DNA from: Amycolatopsis saalfeldensis
GTDB taxonomy: Bacteria; Actinomycetota; Actinomycetes; Mycobacteriales; Pseudonocardiaceae
DNA: 64,000 nucleotides
Direction: 5' to 3'
Assembly (NCBI RefSeq): GCF_900110575.1
Contig: NZ_FOEF01000013.1
Coordinates: 1 to 64,000 of the forward strand
A model generated the notes under the pieces. It had not been told where the DNA came from. It was given only the letters and a program-made list of their open reading frames with translations, and did not search any database. Position 1 is the first letter of the stretch. Each line of letters starts with the position of its first letter. Of the stretch, positions 15,836 to 23,707 are shown piece by piece. A program made the position numbers and the translations under genes.

Positions 15836-17623
15836 GTGCAGCTGAACCCGTGGGCCTTGACCGGCGTCGTGCTGGTCGCTTTGGCGACCTACTACCTCGG
15901 GCACCGCTCCTCGCGTTCGGCCACCACCACCCACGACTTCCTGGTCGCCCGCCGCACGGTGCGCTCGCGGCGCAACGCCGCGGCCGTCTCGGGCGAGTAC
16001 CTGTCGGCGGCGTCGTTCCTCGGCGTCGCCGGGATCGTGCTGAAGGAGGGCGCCGACGCGACCTGGTACCCGATCGGCTTCACCGCCGGGTACCTCGCGC
16101 TGATGCTGTTCGTCGCCGCGCCGCTGCGCCGCTCGGGCGCGTACACGCTGCCGGACTTCGTCGAAGCGCGGCTGGGCTCGAAGGGCCTGCGCCGGTTCTC
16201 GACGGCGTTCGTGATGTTCATCGGGATCCTGTACATGGTCCCGCAGCTGCAGGGCGCCGGGCTGACGCTCGCCTCGATCCTGCCCGTGCCGATGTGGGTG
16301 GGCGCGGTGCTGGTGACGGTGCTGGTCGCGGTCAACGTGATGGCGGGCGGCATGCGCGCGATCACCGTGGTGCAGGCGTTCCAGTACTGGCTCAAGCTGT
16401 TCGCGATCGCGGTGCCGACGTTCGTGCTGTGCCTGGTCTTCTTCTCCGGCGGCGGCCCCGGCGGCGTGCGCTCGCTCGGCGCGCCCGCACCGCCGGTGTT
16501 CACCGCGGACACCAAGGTCTCGGTGCAGACCGACGTCACCGTGAAGGTCACCACGGAGACGTACTTCCACGCCTACGGCCGCATCGACGACGGCCCGGCG
16601 GGCGGCGTGGCGCGCTGGTCGCCGCTGATCCCGCACAAGGTCTCCGAGGGCACCACGCTGGAGTTCGCGGCGGGCACCCCGGTGCCGGTGATCAGCGCCG
16701 CGCCCGCGTCGAACGACGCCTGGCTGCACCCGGCGTCGGGCAACCTCACCGACCTGCTGCAGACGTACTCGCTGATCTTCGCGCTGTTCCTCGGCACCAT
16801 GGGCCTGCCGCACGTGCTGGTCCGCTTCTACACCAACCCGGACGGCAAGGCCGCGCGCCGCACCACCGTGCACGTCTTGCTGTTGCTGGGCTTGTTCTAC
16901 CTGTTCCCGACGATGCTGGGCGCGCTGTCGCGGATGTACGTGCCGCAGCTGCTCGTCACCGGCAACGCCGACGCGGCGGTGCTGATGCTGCCCACCGCGA
17001 TGCTGCCCGGCGTGCCCGGCCAGATCCTCGCGGCGGTGGTGGCGGCGGGCGCGTTCGCGGCGTTCCTGTCCAGCTCCTCGGGGCTGCTGGTGAGCGTGTC
17101 CGGTGTGGTGTCGACGGACCTGTTTCCGGGGCGGGTCAAGGACTTCCGGCTCGGCACGGCGCTGGTCGCGGTGTGCCCGCTGGCGCTGGTGTTCGTGCTG
17201 CGCACGGAGGACATCTCGCTGTCGATCGGGATGACGTTCGCGCTCGCCGCGTCGACGTTCAGCCCGCTGCTGCTGCTCGGCGTCTGGTGGCGCAAGCTCA
17301 GCTGGCCGGGCGCGCTCGCCGGGATGGTGGTCGGCGGCGGCCTGGTGCTGGCCGCGCTGGGCATCAACATCGCGAGCGAGTACACCGGCAACTGGGCGCC
17401 CTGGTACACGATCCAGCCGGCGCTGATCACCGTGCCGGCGGCGTTCCTGACGACGTACCTGGTGAGCCGGGTGACCCGGTACGGACGCCCGGAGCTGGTC
17501 AACGACATCATGCTGCGGCTGCACGCCCCGGACCCGCTCGGCCTGATGCAGGACCGCGCCGTCGCCCGGTTCGGCCAGGCGGAGGACAAGACCAGGGCCG
17601 CGCGGGGGCGTCACCGCAAGTAG
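15836..17623 (+). CDS. Cation/acetate-type solute:sodium symporter
   Basis: 595 residues from GTG 15836 (GAGG nine bases upstream). SSSF family with about 13 membrane segments, including FLVARRTVRSRRNAAAVSGE, SAASFLGVAGIVL, TLPDFVEARLG, GLPHVLVRFYTNPDG and AFAAFLSSSSGLLVSVSG, which are typical of ActP/MctC acetate and pyruvate permeases. A hydrophilic insertion of about 90 residues (roughly 215-305) sits in an extracytoplasmic loop, as in other actinobacterial members. It imports short monocarboxylates with a cation. The next gene is DUF485, the usual small partner, and upstream is the LytTR regulator likely to control it. Confidence 0.9.
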   Translation: MQLNPWALTGVVLVALATYYLGHRSSRSATTTHDFLVARRTVRSRRNAAAVSGEYLSAASFLGVAGIVLKEGADATWYPIGFTAGYLALMLFVAAPLRRSGAYTLPDFVEARLGSKGLRRFSTAFVMFIGILYMVPQLQGAGLTLASILPVPMWVGAVLVTVLVAVNVMAGGMRAITVVQAFQYWLKLFAIAVPTFVLCLVFFSGGGPGGVRSLGAPAPPVFTADTKVSVQTDVTVKVTTETYFHAYGRIDDGPAGGVARWSPLIPHKVSEGTTLEFAAGTPVPVISAAPASNDAWLHPASGNLTDLLQTYSLIFALFLGTMGLPHVLVRFYTNPDGKAARRTTVHVLLLLGLFYLFPTMLGALSRMYVPQLLVTGNADAAVLMLPTAMLPGVPGQILAAVVAAGAFAAFLSSSSGLLVSVSGVVSTDLFPGRVKDFRLGTALVAVCPLALVFVLRTEDISLSIGMTFALAASTFSPLLLLGVWWRKLSWPGALAGMVVGGGLVLAALGINIASEYTGNWAPWYTIQPALITVPAAFLTTYLVSRVTRYGRPELVNDIMLRLHAPDPLGLMQDRAVARFGQAEDKTRAARGRHRK

Positions 17624-17682
17624 CGCCGGATTCACCTGATGCGACCAGGCGGGTTCGGCCGTCCGGGGCGGAAAATCTCCTC

Positions 17683-18003
17683 ATGCCGGATGAGGACACC
17701 GAGCCGGACTGGACGCAGATCCAGGCGAGCCCCGAGTTCACCCTGCTCCGCCGTCAGGTGCGGGCGTTCGTGTTCCCGATGGCGGCGCTGTTTCTCGGCT
17801 GGTACCTGCTGTATGTGCTGCTGGCGGCGTACGCGCACGGGTTCATGAGCGTCCGGCTGTGGGGCGAGGTGACGGTCGGGCTGGTGATGGGGCTGCTGCA
17901 GTTCGTGTCGACGTTCCTGATCACCTGGCTGTACGTCCGCTACGCCGCCCGCCGCCTGGACCCACTGGCCGGCCGCATCCGCGCCGACGCCGAGCTGCAC
18001 TGA
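17683..18003 (+). CDS. DUF485 small membrane protein
   Basis: 106 residues. A soluble N-terminus (MPDEDTEPDWTQIQASPEF, LLRRQVRAFVFP) is followed by two transmembrane helices (FLGWYLLYVLLAAYAHGFM and VGLVMGLLQFVSTFLITWLY) and a basic C-terminus YVRYAARRLDPLA. This matches DUF485, encoded beside ActP-type symporters in most bacteria. It probably assembles with the symporter; its exact role is not established. Same strand, 59 bases after the symporter. Confidence 0.85.
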   Translation: MPDEDTEPDWTQIQASPEFTLLRRQVRAFVFPMAALFLGWYLLYVLLAAYAHGFMSVRLWGEVTVGLVMGLLQFVSTFLITWLYVRYAARRLDPLAGRIRADAELH

Positions 18004-18053
18004 TTTCCGCCTCCTCACACGCGCGCAACGCCGCGACATGGCAGCATGGAACC

Positions 18054-18404
18054 GTGGTGAGCCCTGCTGAACTGCCGACCGCCGAGGTCCGCGACCTGCC
18101 GAAGGACGACGTGACCCTCCTCGACGTCCGCGAGGACGACGAATGGGCCGCCGGCCACGCCCCCGGCGCCAAACACATCCCGCTCGGCGAACTGCCCACG
18201 CGAGTCAATGAACTCGCCGAACTCCCCGACGACCAGCCCCTGTACGTGATCTGCCGCAGCGGCGGCCGCTCCGCCCGCGCGGCCGCCTGGCTCAACGCCA
18301 CCGGCTGGGACGCCGTCAACGTCGCCGGCGGCATGGGCTCCTGGGCCAACGAAGGCCGCCCCATGACCACCGACCTCCCCAACGCAACCCCCGAAGTCCT
18401 CTGA
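18054..18404 (+). CDS. Rhodanese-like sulfurtransferase
   Basis: 116 residues, single rhodanese domain. LLDVREDDEWAAGHAPGAKH is the typical N-terminal signature, and the active-site loop CRSGGR with catalytic Cys is at about residue 66-71 (LYVICRSGGRSARAA). The end VAGGMGSWANEGRPM matches the C-terminal CH2-type motif. Such proteins move sulfane sulfur to thiols or cyanide in the cytoplasm. GTG at 18054 is used here; GTG 18057 is equally possible. Downstream gene starts 4 bases after the stop. Confidence 0.9.
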   Translation: MVSPAELPTAEVRDLPKDDVTLLDVREDDEWAAGHAPGAKHIPLGELPTRVNELAELPDDQPLYVICRSGGRSARAAAWLNATGWDAVNVAGGMGSWANEGRPMTTDLPNATPEVL

Positions 18405-18407
18405 CGT

Positions 18408-20378
18408 ATGCACCCAGCCCAGCCCCCCAACCCCGGCTCCGACCCGACCGCTCCGGACCCGGCCCGTCAGAGCCACCGGCCGGACCCGCGGTCGCCGGAC
18501 AGCTCGGCTACCGGTGACGGTGGGGCTGCTGGTACTGGTGGGATTGACGGTGCTGCTGATGCTTCTGGCGGCGATGGTGGTGCTGGTGACAGCGCTGGTG
18601 TTGCCGTTGGAAGTGCTGCTGCCGGTGCTGTCGCTGGCTCCGGTGCCGGTTCGTCGGGTCAGTCTGCTTTGGCTGCCGGTGACCCGGGCGCTGCCGAGGT
18701 TGCTGGCTCCGCTGGCAGTGCGGCGGGCCAGTCTGCTTTAGCTGCTGGCGGCCCTGCCGCGGTTGCTGGCTCCGCTGGCGCTGCGGCGGGCCAGCCCGCT
18801 CCGACTGCTGGCGACCCTGCTGCCGCCAGTCCAGCCCCTGCCGGTTCTCCCGACCGACCTGCCCCGGCTTCCGACCGGCTGGGACAACAGTCCGTCGGCC
18901 AGCTCGGCGATCCAGCCCTCCCGGTTGCGCCAGTCCGGCCGGCCTCGCTAGGCCAGTCGGGTTTGCCGGGCCAGCACCCGGGCACCTCCCCGGCGATGCA
19001 CCCTGCGCAGGTATCCGCCGCCTCCGGCTATACCTCCGCACCGGTTGCCGCCGCTTCCGGCCATGCTCCCGCGCAAGTTGCCGCGGCCTCCGGCCATACC
19101 TCCGCGCAGGTAACCGCCGCAACCGAATACACCCCCGCGCAAGTTGCGGCGGCCTCCGGATACACCCCCGCGCAGGTAACCGCCGCGTCCGGGTACACCC
19201 CAGCGTCCGGTTACCCCGCCCATCCCGGCAACGCGGCCGCGCCCGCCTACAACTCCGCGTCAGCCCAAGGTCCCCTCGGTGACCCCTCTGCGGCGCCCGG
19301 CTACCCTGCCGCCGCAGTCGGTCACCCCGGCGCGCCCGGCTACCCCGTGCAACCTGCGTATGCCGGTGCCCCCGTCGCGCGTCCGGTGCCGTTCACCTCG
19401 GCGCCTCACCAGCCCGTCTACCGCCAGCCGGCCGCGAGGCCACGGGCCGATCCGTATTCCTCCGGGCACCTGCCGGCGAGGTCGCAGCGGGCGCGCTTGC
19501 GCTGGGTGGCATCGCCGCCGCCGGGGGCTTGGCCGCGGCGGCGGTCGGTGGCGGCCGAGCCGTACAGCGGGCCGCCGTCGTACCCCGTGCCCCCGCGCTG
19601 GGGCTTCCCGAACCTCGTGTGGCGCCGCCCGACGGCCGTGCCCGGCACGGCGTCCGGCGAGGTGCGGCCCATCGACCGGGTGCCCGTCCTGGCGCGGAGC
19701 CTTGGCACGATCCTGTGGACGTTCGCGGTGCTCGCGGTCGTCGCCGCGGGCTCGGAGATCTGGCGCTACATCCTGCTGGTCCAGAGCCGCGATTCCGCGT
19801 TGAACACGTCCGTCGTCGCATACTCCGACGCCATCGTCGTCACGGCGGGGCTGCTCACCACGATCCTGTCGCTGCTGCCGGCGGGCCTTTCGGTCTGGTG
19901 GCTGCTCGTCGCGCGCCACGCCGCCGCCGACGAATCCGGCGACGACCCGCCACGCCCCGTCTGGCAGGTGCTCGTGGGGGTGCTGGTGCCGGTGGCGAAC
20001 CTGCCGCTCGCGCTGTCGGTCGTCGGCGAGCTGGAGCACGCTGTGCTGCGCCGTCCGCGAGACGCCCGCCCGAAACCGTCGCGGCTCGTGTTGGCCTGGT
20101 GGGGCGCCTGGCTGGTGAACTGGATCCTGCTCGCCGTGACGATTATCTGGCGGCTCCGCCCCGGCGTCCAGGCGATGGCCGACAGCGTGGTCCTCGTCGC
20201 GATCACCGACCTCACCGCCGCCGGGCTGGCGATCGTCACCTGGCTGCTGATCCGCCGTTTCTCCGATCTCTTGATGCCCATCGCGCCCGACCGCCTCCGC
20301 AACCTGCGCGTCCTCAAGATCGACGGCGCCCCGGAGCCCGAACCGCACACCAGCCGCCCGGTCGGCGCAGCTCGCTAG
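18408..20378 (+). CDS. DUF4328 membrane protein with long low-complexity N-terminus
   Basis: 656 residues. The first 410 or so are Gly/Ala/Pro/Ser-rich and include GSAGSAAGQ-type units and a run of about six 12-residue AQVxAASGYTP units. The C-terminal 220 residues form a DUF4328-type membrane domain with about five helices (LGTILWTFAVLAVVAAGSEI, AIVVTAGLLTTILSLLP, WWLLVARHAA, VWQVLVGVLVPVANLPLALS, LVLAWWGAWLVNWILLAV) and IWRLRP. Function unknown. Located 4 bases after the rhodanese stop, with stop codons converging on the TetR gene at 20380. The repeat part has coding bias but is likely variable between strains. Confidence 0.75.
   Translation: MHPAQPPNPGSDPTAPDPARQSHRPDPRSPDSSATGDGGAAGTGGIDGAADASGGDGGAGDSAGVAVGSAAAGAVAGSGAGSSGQSALAAGDPGAAEVAGSAGSAAGQSALAAGGPAAVAGSAGAAAGQPAPTAGDPAAASPAPAGSPDRPAPASDRLGQQSVGQLGDPALPVAPVRPASLGQSGLPGQHPGTSPAMHPAQVSAASGYTSAPVAAASGHAPAQVAAASGHTSAQVTAATEYTPAQVAAASGYTPAQVTAASGYTPASGYPAHPGNAAAPAYNSASAQGPLGDPSAAPGYPAAAVGHPGAPGYPVQPAYAGAPVARPVPFTSAPHQPVYRQPAARPRADPYSSGHLPARSQRARLRWVASPPPGAWPRRRSVAAEPYSGPPSYPVPPRWGFPNLVWRRPTAVPGTASGEVRPIDRVPVLARSLGTILWTFAVLAVVAAGSEIWRYILLVQSRDSALNTSVVAYSDAIVVTAGLLTTILSLLPAGLSVWWLLVARHAAADESGDDPPRPVWQVLVGVLVPVANLPLALSVVGELEHAVLRRPRDARPKPSRLVLAWWGAWLVNWILLAVTIIWRLRPGVQAMADSVVLVAITDLTAAGLAIVTWLLIRRFSDLLMPIAPDRLRNLRVLKIDGAPEPEPHTSRPVGAAR
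19001..19212 (+). repeat. In-frame 36-bp (12-residue) repeats in the DUF4328 gene
   Basis: About six degenerate copies of a unit reading A-Q-V-[AT]-A-A-S-G-Y-T-P at the protein level, encoded by about 36 bp each. Some adjacent DNA copies are nearly identical, suggesting recent slippage or unequal recombination. Confidence 0.8.
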
Positions 20379-20379
20379 G

Positions 20380-20982
20380 TCAGACCTCCTCCAGCGCCGG
20401 CTCCAGCTGGTCGAAAGCCTTCCTCGCCGACCTCCGCACCTTCGGCACGAGGTCCGCGGCACCCGCGAACGTCAGGTCCCAGACGTCGTCGAAAAGCAGC
20501 CGCAGCACCGACGTCAGGTGCGCCGCTGCCGCGCGCGGCAGGATGCCGCCACGGGGTTCACGGTCCAGCAGGGCGGCGGAGAGTTCCCGCTCGCGGTCGA
20601 GGTGCATCTCCGTGAGCGCCGACACCAGCCGCTCGCTGTCCCGGATCATCCGCACGAACGCGACGTCCGAGAAACCCAACAGCGCGCTTCGCTCGTCCAG
20701 CGCCGCGAAAAACCCATCGCGGATCGCCTCGAACGCCGTCCCGGACGGCCGCTGCCGCACCAACTCGGCCGGCCACACCACGAACTCCGCGCGGATGTCG
20801 AAAACCAGGTCCTCCTTCCGCGCGAAGTGATTGGTCACGGTCATCTTGGCGACGCGTGCCGCCTCGGCGACCTCGGCGATCGTCACCACGTCGAACCCGC
20901 GATCGATGAACAGCCGCGTGGCCACGTGCGAGATGTTCTGCCTGGTCTCCTGCTTCTTCTGCTCTCTGAGTCCGATGCTCAT
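20380..20982 (-). CDS. TetR/AcrR regulator of the adjacent exporter-mycothiol amidase operon
   Basis: 200 residues. The N-terminal helix-turn-helix is at about residues 10-57 (QNISHVATRLFIDRGFDVVT, EAARVAKMTVTNHFARKEDLV). The C-terminal ligand domain is helical and ends KAFDQLEPALEEV. It is transcribed away from the MFS exporter gene. The 78-base gap between them holds three copies of TAGGT-N3-ACCTA, the natural operator candidate. Another near copy spans its own stop codon (20376-20388). Likely represses both genes until an exported toxic compound binds (inference from arrangement). Confidence 0.85.
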   Translation of the reverse strand: MSIGLREQKKQETRQNISHVATRLFIDRGFDVVTIAEVAEAARVAKMTVTNHFARKEDLVFDIRAEFVVWPAELVRQRPSGTAFEAIRDGFFAALDERSALLGFSDVAFVRMIRDSERLVSALTEMHLDRERELSAALLDREPRGGILPRAAAAHLTSVLRLLFDDVWDLTFAGAADLVPKVRRSARKAFDQLEPALEEV

Positions 20983-20995
20983 GCCTTCATCATAC

Positions 20996-21060
20996 TAGGT
21001 CCAACCTAATTTTGTGCTTGACCTAGTTAGTGGGTTCGACCTAATCTCAGGTCCGACCTA
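20996..21060. promoter_or_regulatory. Cluster of three palindromic operators between TetR and MFS genes
   Basis: TAGGTCCAACCTA (20996-21008), TGGGTTCGACCTA (21031-21043) and CAGGTCCGACCTA (21048-21060), plus an extra GACCTAG half site at 21020. Core TAGGT-N3-ACCTA. They cover the divergent promoter region and end just before the exporter's leader. Confidence 0.65.
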
Positions 21061-21078
21061 ATGAAACGGGGGGTTCAG

Positions 21079-22845
21079 ATGACCGCTCGCCACGCCGACG
21101 CTCACCTGTGGCGCCTGGGCGGTGTGCTGATCATGGGCGCGGTGCTGTCGATCCTCGACGCGACGATCGTCTCCGTCGGGATCGGCTCGATCGCTCACGA
21201 CCTGGGCAGCTCGATCACCACGGTGCAGTGGGTTTCGAGCGCGTACCTGTTGGCCGCGTCGCTGACGATCCCGCTGTCCGGCTGGCTCACGGACCGCTTC
21301 GGCGGCAAGAACGTCTGGGTCGGCGCGGTCGCGTTGTTCACCGCGGGCACGTTGCTGTGCGGTTTCGCGTGGTCGGCGCCGGCGCTGATCCTGTTCCGCG
21401 TCCTGCACGGCCTGGGCGGCGGGCTGATGCAGCCCGTCGGCCAGGCGTTGTTCGCGCAGGCCGCCGGACCGAAACTGGGCCGAATGATCGGCATGATCAC
21501 CTTGCCGGCCACCGTGGCGCCCGTCCTCGGCCCACTGCTCGGCGGCGTGCTGGTGCAGGGCCTCGGCTGGCGCTGGCTGTTCTTCGGCATCGTGCCGCTC
21601 GGCGTCGCCACGCTTGTCCTCGCGCTCCGTCTCCTGCCCGCGGCCGACCCGCTCGAAACCCGCGAGCCAGCCCGTGCCGACCCTCGCGATCCGGCCGCGC
21701 CGACGAGATCGGCCGCGGATGCGCAGACTGGCCCGACGGTGTCCGCGGAATCGGCGGTCCGGACGGGACCGGCTGTTGAGCTGCGACCGGCTGGGCCGGC
21801 GGGGCGGGCCATGAGCGTGGGACCGGCTGTTCAGCTGCGACCGGCCGGTTCGGAGGGGCGGGCTATGGACGTGGGGCCGGTTGTTGAGCTGCGACCGGCT
21901 GGGTCGGACGGGCAGGCTATGGACGTGGGACAGGCTGCTCAGCTGACACCAGCTGGGTCGGAGGGCGAGGCCATGAGCGCGAGACCAGCTGTTCAGGCGA
22001 GATCGGCCGAATCGACCGCAGTGGCCGTGGCGGCGAGATCCACTGTCCCGACAGCGTCCGCGAAGTTGGGCGCGACCCAACGAGAAGTGAGGCGCGATCC
22101 GCTCGACGTCCGCGGCCTGCTCCTCCTCCCTCCCGGCCTCGCCGCGCTCGGTTACGGCCTGGGCGATGGCAGCGGCGTTTTCGCGATCGTCGGCGTCGTC
22201 CTCCTCGTCGCGTACGGTCTGCACGCGCGGACCGTCCGCGCGCCACTGCTTGACCTGAAGTTGTTTTCCCGCAAGGAATTCGCCGTCGCGAGTGCGAGCA
22301 CGTTCCTGCTCGGTGCGTCGCTGTACAGCTCGATGCTGCTGCTTCCGCTCTACTACGAGCAGGTCGAGCACACGAGCGCCCTCACCGCCGGTCTGCTGCT
22401 CGCGCCGCAAGCGCTCGGTTCAGCGGTGGTGCTGCTCGCGGGCGGCAAACTGCTCGTTAGGTTCGGCCCACGCACGATGATGCTGGCCGGCATCGGACTG
22501 TCGCTGCTGGGGACAATCGCGTTCACGCAACTCGGAAATGGGCCGAACCCACTGTTGCTCACGATGTCACTGCTGGTCCGTGGGCTGGGCCTCGGCGCGA
22601 CGACCACGCCCGGCATGACGATGCTCTACAGCTCCCTCGATCGCAGCCGCATCCCGCGTGCGGCGAGTGCGATCAACGTCGTCAACCGCGTCGGCGGGTC
22701 GTTGGGGACTGCGCTGCTCGTCGCGGTCCTGCACTCCGAGCCGGACGGCGCCGGTTCGTTCGGCACCACGTTCACCTGGACGCTCGGGCTGTCCGTGCTG
22801 AGCCTCGTGCCCGCCGTCTTCTTTCCGAAGGGAGCGCGGAAATGA
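21079..22845 (+). CDS. EmrB/QacA-type MFS drug exporter with an 18-residue repeat insertion
   Basis: 588 residues from ATG 21079 (GGGGGG five bases upstream; ATG 21061 abuts the operator and is less likely). DHA2-type transporter: motif LDATIVSVGI in helix 1, GWLTDRFGGKNVW after helix 2, RVLHGLGGGLMQP in helix 4, TLPATVAPVLGPLLGG in helix 5. Helices 1-6 end near residue 200 and helix 7 begins near 335 (VRGLLLLPPGLAALGYGLG). The intervening cytoplasmic loop is expanded to about 130 residues by GPAVELRPAG-type repeats. It exports drugs using the proton gradient. It overlaps the Mca gene by 4 bases, so both are translated together. Confidence 0.9.
   Translation: MTARHADAHLWRLGGVLIMGAVLSILDATIVSVGIGSIAHDLGSSITTVQWVSSAYLLAASLTIPLSGWLTDRFGGKNVWVGAVALFTAGTLLCGFAWSAPALILFRVLHGLGGGLMQPVGQALFAQAAGPKLGRMIGMITLPATVAPVLGPLLGGVLVQGLGWRWLFFGIVPLGVATLVLALRLLPAADPLETREPARADPRDPAAPTRSAADAQTGPTVSAESAVRTGPAVELRPAGPAGRAMSVGPAVQLRPAGSEGRAMDVGPVVELRPAGSDGQAMDVGQAAQLTPAGSEGEAMSARPAVQARSAESTAVAVAARSTVPTASAKLGATQREVRRDPLDVRGLLLLPPGLAALGYGLGDGSGVFAIVGVVLLVAYGLHARTVRAPLLDLKLFSRKEFAVASASTFLLGASLYSSMLLLPLYYEQVEHTSALTAGLLLAPQALGSAVVLLAGGKLLVRFGPRTMMLAGIGLSLLGTIAFTQLGNGPNPLLLTMSLLVRGLGLGATTTPGMTMLYSSLDRSRIPRAASAINVVNRVGGSLGTALLVAVLHSEPDGAGSFGTTFTWTLGLSVLSLVPAVFFPKGARK
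21766..22000 (+). repeat. In-frame 54-bp (18-residue) repeats inside the MFS gene
   Basis: Four full copies and one partial copy of an 18-residue unit: GPAVELRPAGPAGRAMSV, GPAVQLRPAGSEGRAMDV, GPVVELRPAGSDGQAMDV, then GQAAQLTPAGSEGEAMSA. They lie in the loop between transmembrane helices 6 and 7. All keep frame. Confidence 0.85.
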
Positions 22846-23651
22846 CCCTCCGCCTGTTGTCCGTCCACGCCCATCCGGATGACGAGTCCAGCAAGGGCGC
22901 GGCCACCCTGGCCCGTTACGCCGCCGAGGGCGTCGACGTCCTGGTCGCCACCTGCACCGGCGGTGAACGAGGAGATGTGCTCAACCCAGCGTTGGACCGG
23001 CCCGAGGTGTGGGCGGATCTGCCCGCCGTCCGCCGCCGCGAGATGGCTGCTGCGGCGGAGATTCTCGGTGTGCGCCAACGGTTCCTCGGCCACGTCGACT
23101 CCGGCCTCCGCGAGCCGCTCCCGGACGGCTGTTTCGCCCGACTGTCCATTGAGGACGCGATGCGGCCGCTGGCGGAGCTGATGCGCGAATTCCGTCCACA
23201 GGTGGTGATCACTTATGACGAAACGGGAGGTTATCCACATCCTGATCACATCCGGACCCACGAGGTCACCCGCGCGGCCTTCGAGGCTGTGGACAACGGC
23301 GAGCCGCGCAAGCTGTACTACCAGGCCACCCTCAGCCGGGCGTGGTTCCAGGCCATGCACGACGCGACGCTCGCGGCAGGCCGAGAGTCACTGATGGGCC
23401 CGGTCCTCGCGGAACTGCCACCGACCGGCGGACCGGCCGTCACCACGAAGATCCGCTGCGAGCAGTACTTCGACGCCCGTGACCGAGCCCTGCGCGCGCA
23501 CGCCAGCCAATCCGACCCGGCGCACCCGTTCTTCGCCCACTCCCGGGATGTCGAACGCGCCGCCTGGCCCTTCGAGGACTACCACCTGGCGGTCACGAAT
23601 GTCCCCACCACATCGGGCATCGAGGACGACCTGTTCGCCGGAATCCGCTGA
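22842..23651 (+). CDS. mca: Mycothiol S-conjugate amidase (Mca)
   Basis: 269 residues, PIG-L zinc deacetylase fold. The zinc-binding motif HAHPDDES is at residues 9-16, TCTGGERGDVLNPAL at about 33-47 (the GERGDVLNP form typical of Mca rather than MshB), and YPHPDHIRTHEVT carries the third ligand and active-site His. Mca cleaves mycothiol-toxin conjugates to a mercapturic acid for export and glucosaminyl-inositol for recycling. Here it overlaps an exporter gene by 4 bases (ATGA) under TetR control, a rational pairing of cleavage and export. Whether this is the sole Mca of the organism cannot be seen. Confidence 0.85.
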   Translation: MTLRLLSVHAHPDDESSKGAATLARYAAEGVDVLVATCTGGERGDVLNPALDRPEVWADLPAVRRREMAAAAEILGVRQRFLGHVDSGLREPLPDGCFARLSIEDAMRPLAELMREFRPQVVITYDETGGYPHPDHIRTHEVTRAAFEAVDNGEPRKLYYQATLSRAWFQAMHDATLAAGRESLMGPVLAELPPTGGPAVTTKIRCEQYFDARDRALRAHASQSDPAHPFFAHSRDVERAAWPFEDYHLAVTNVPTTSGIEDDLFAGIR

Positions 23652-23707
23652 CCCGCACAGCCAGCGTCAGGACGAGCGTGCCCAAGAACCGGGGACCGGC
23701 CACCGTC

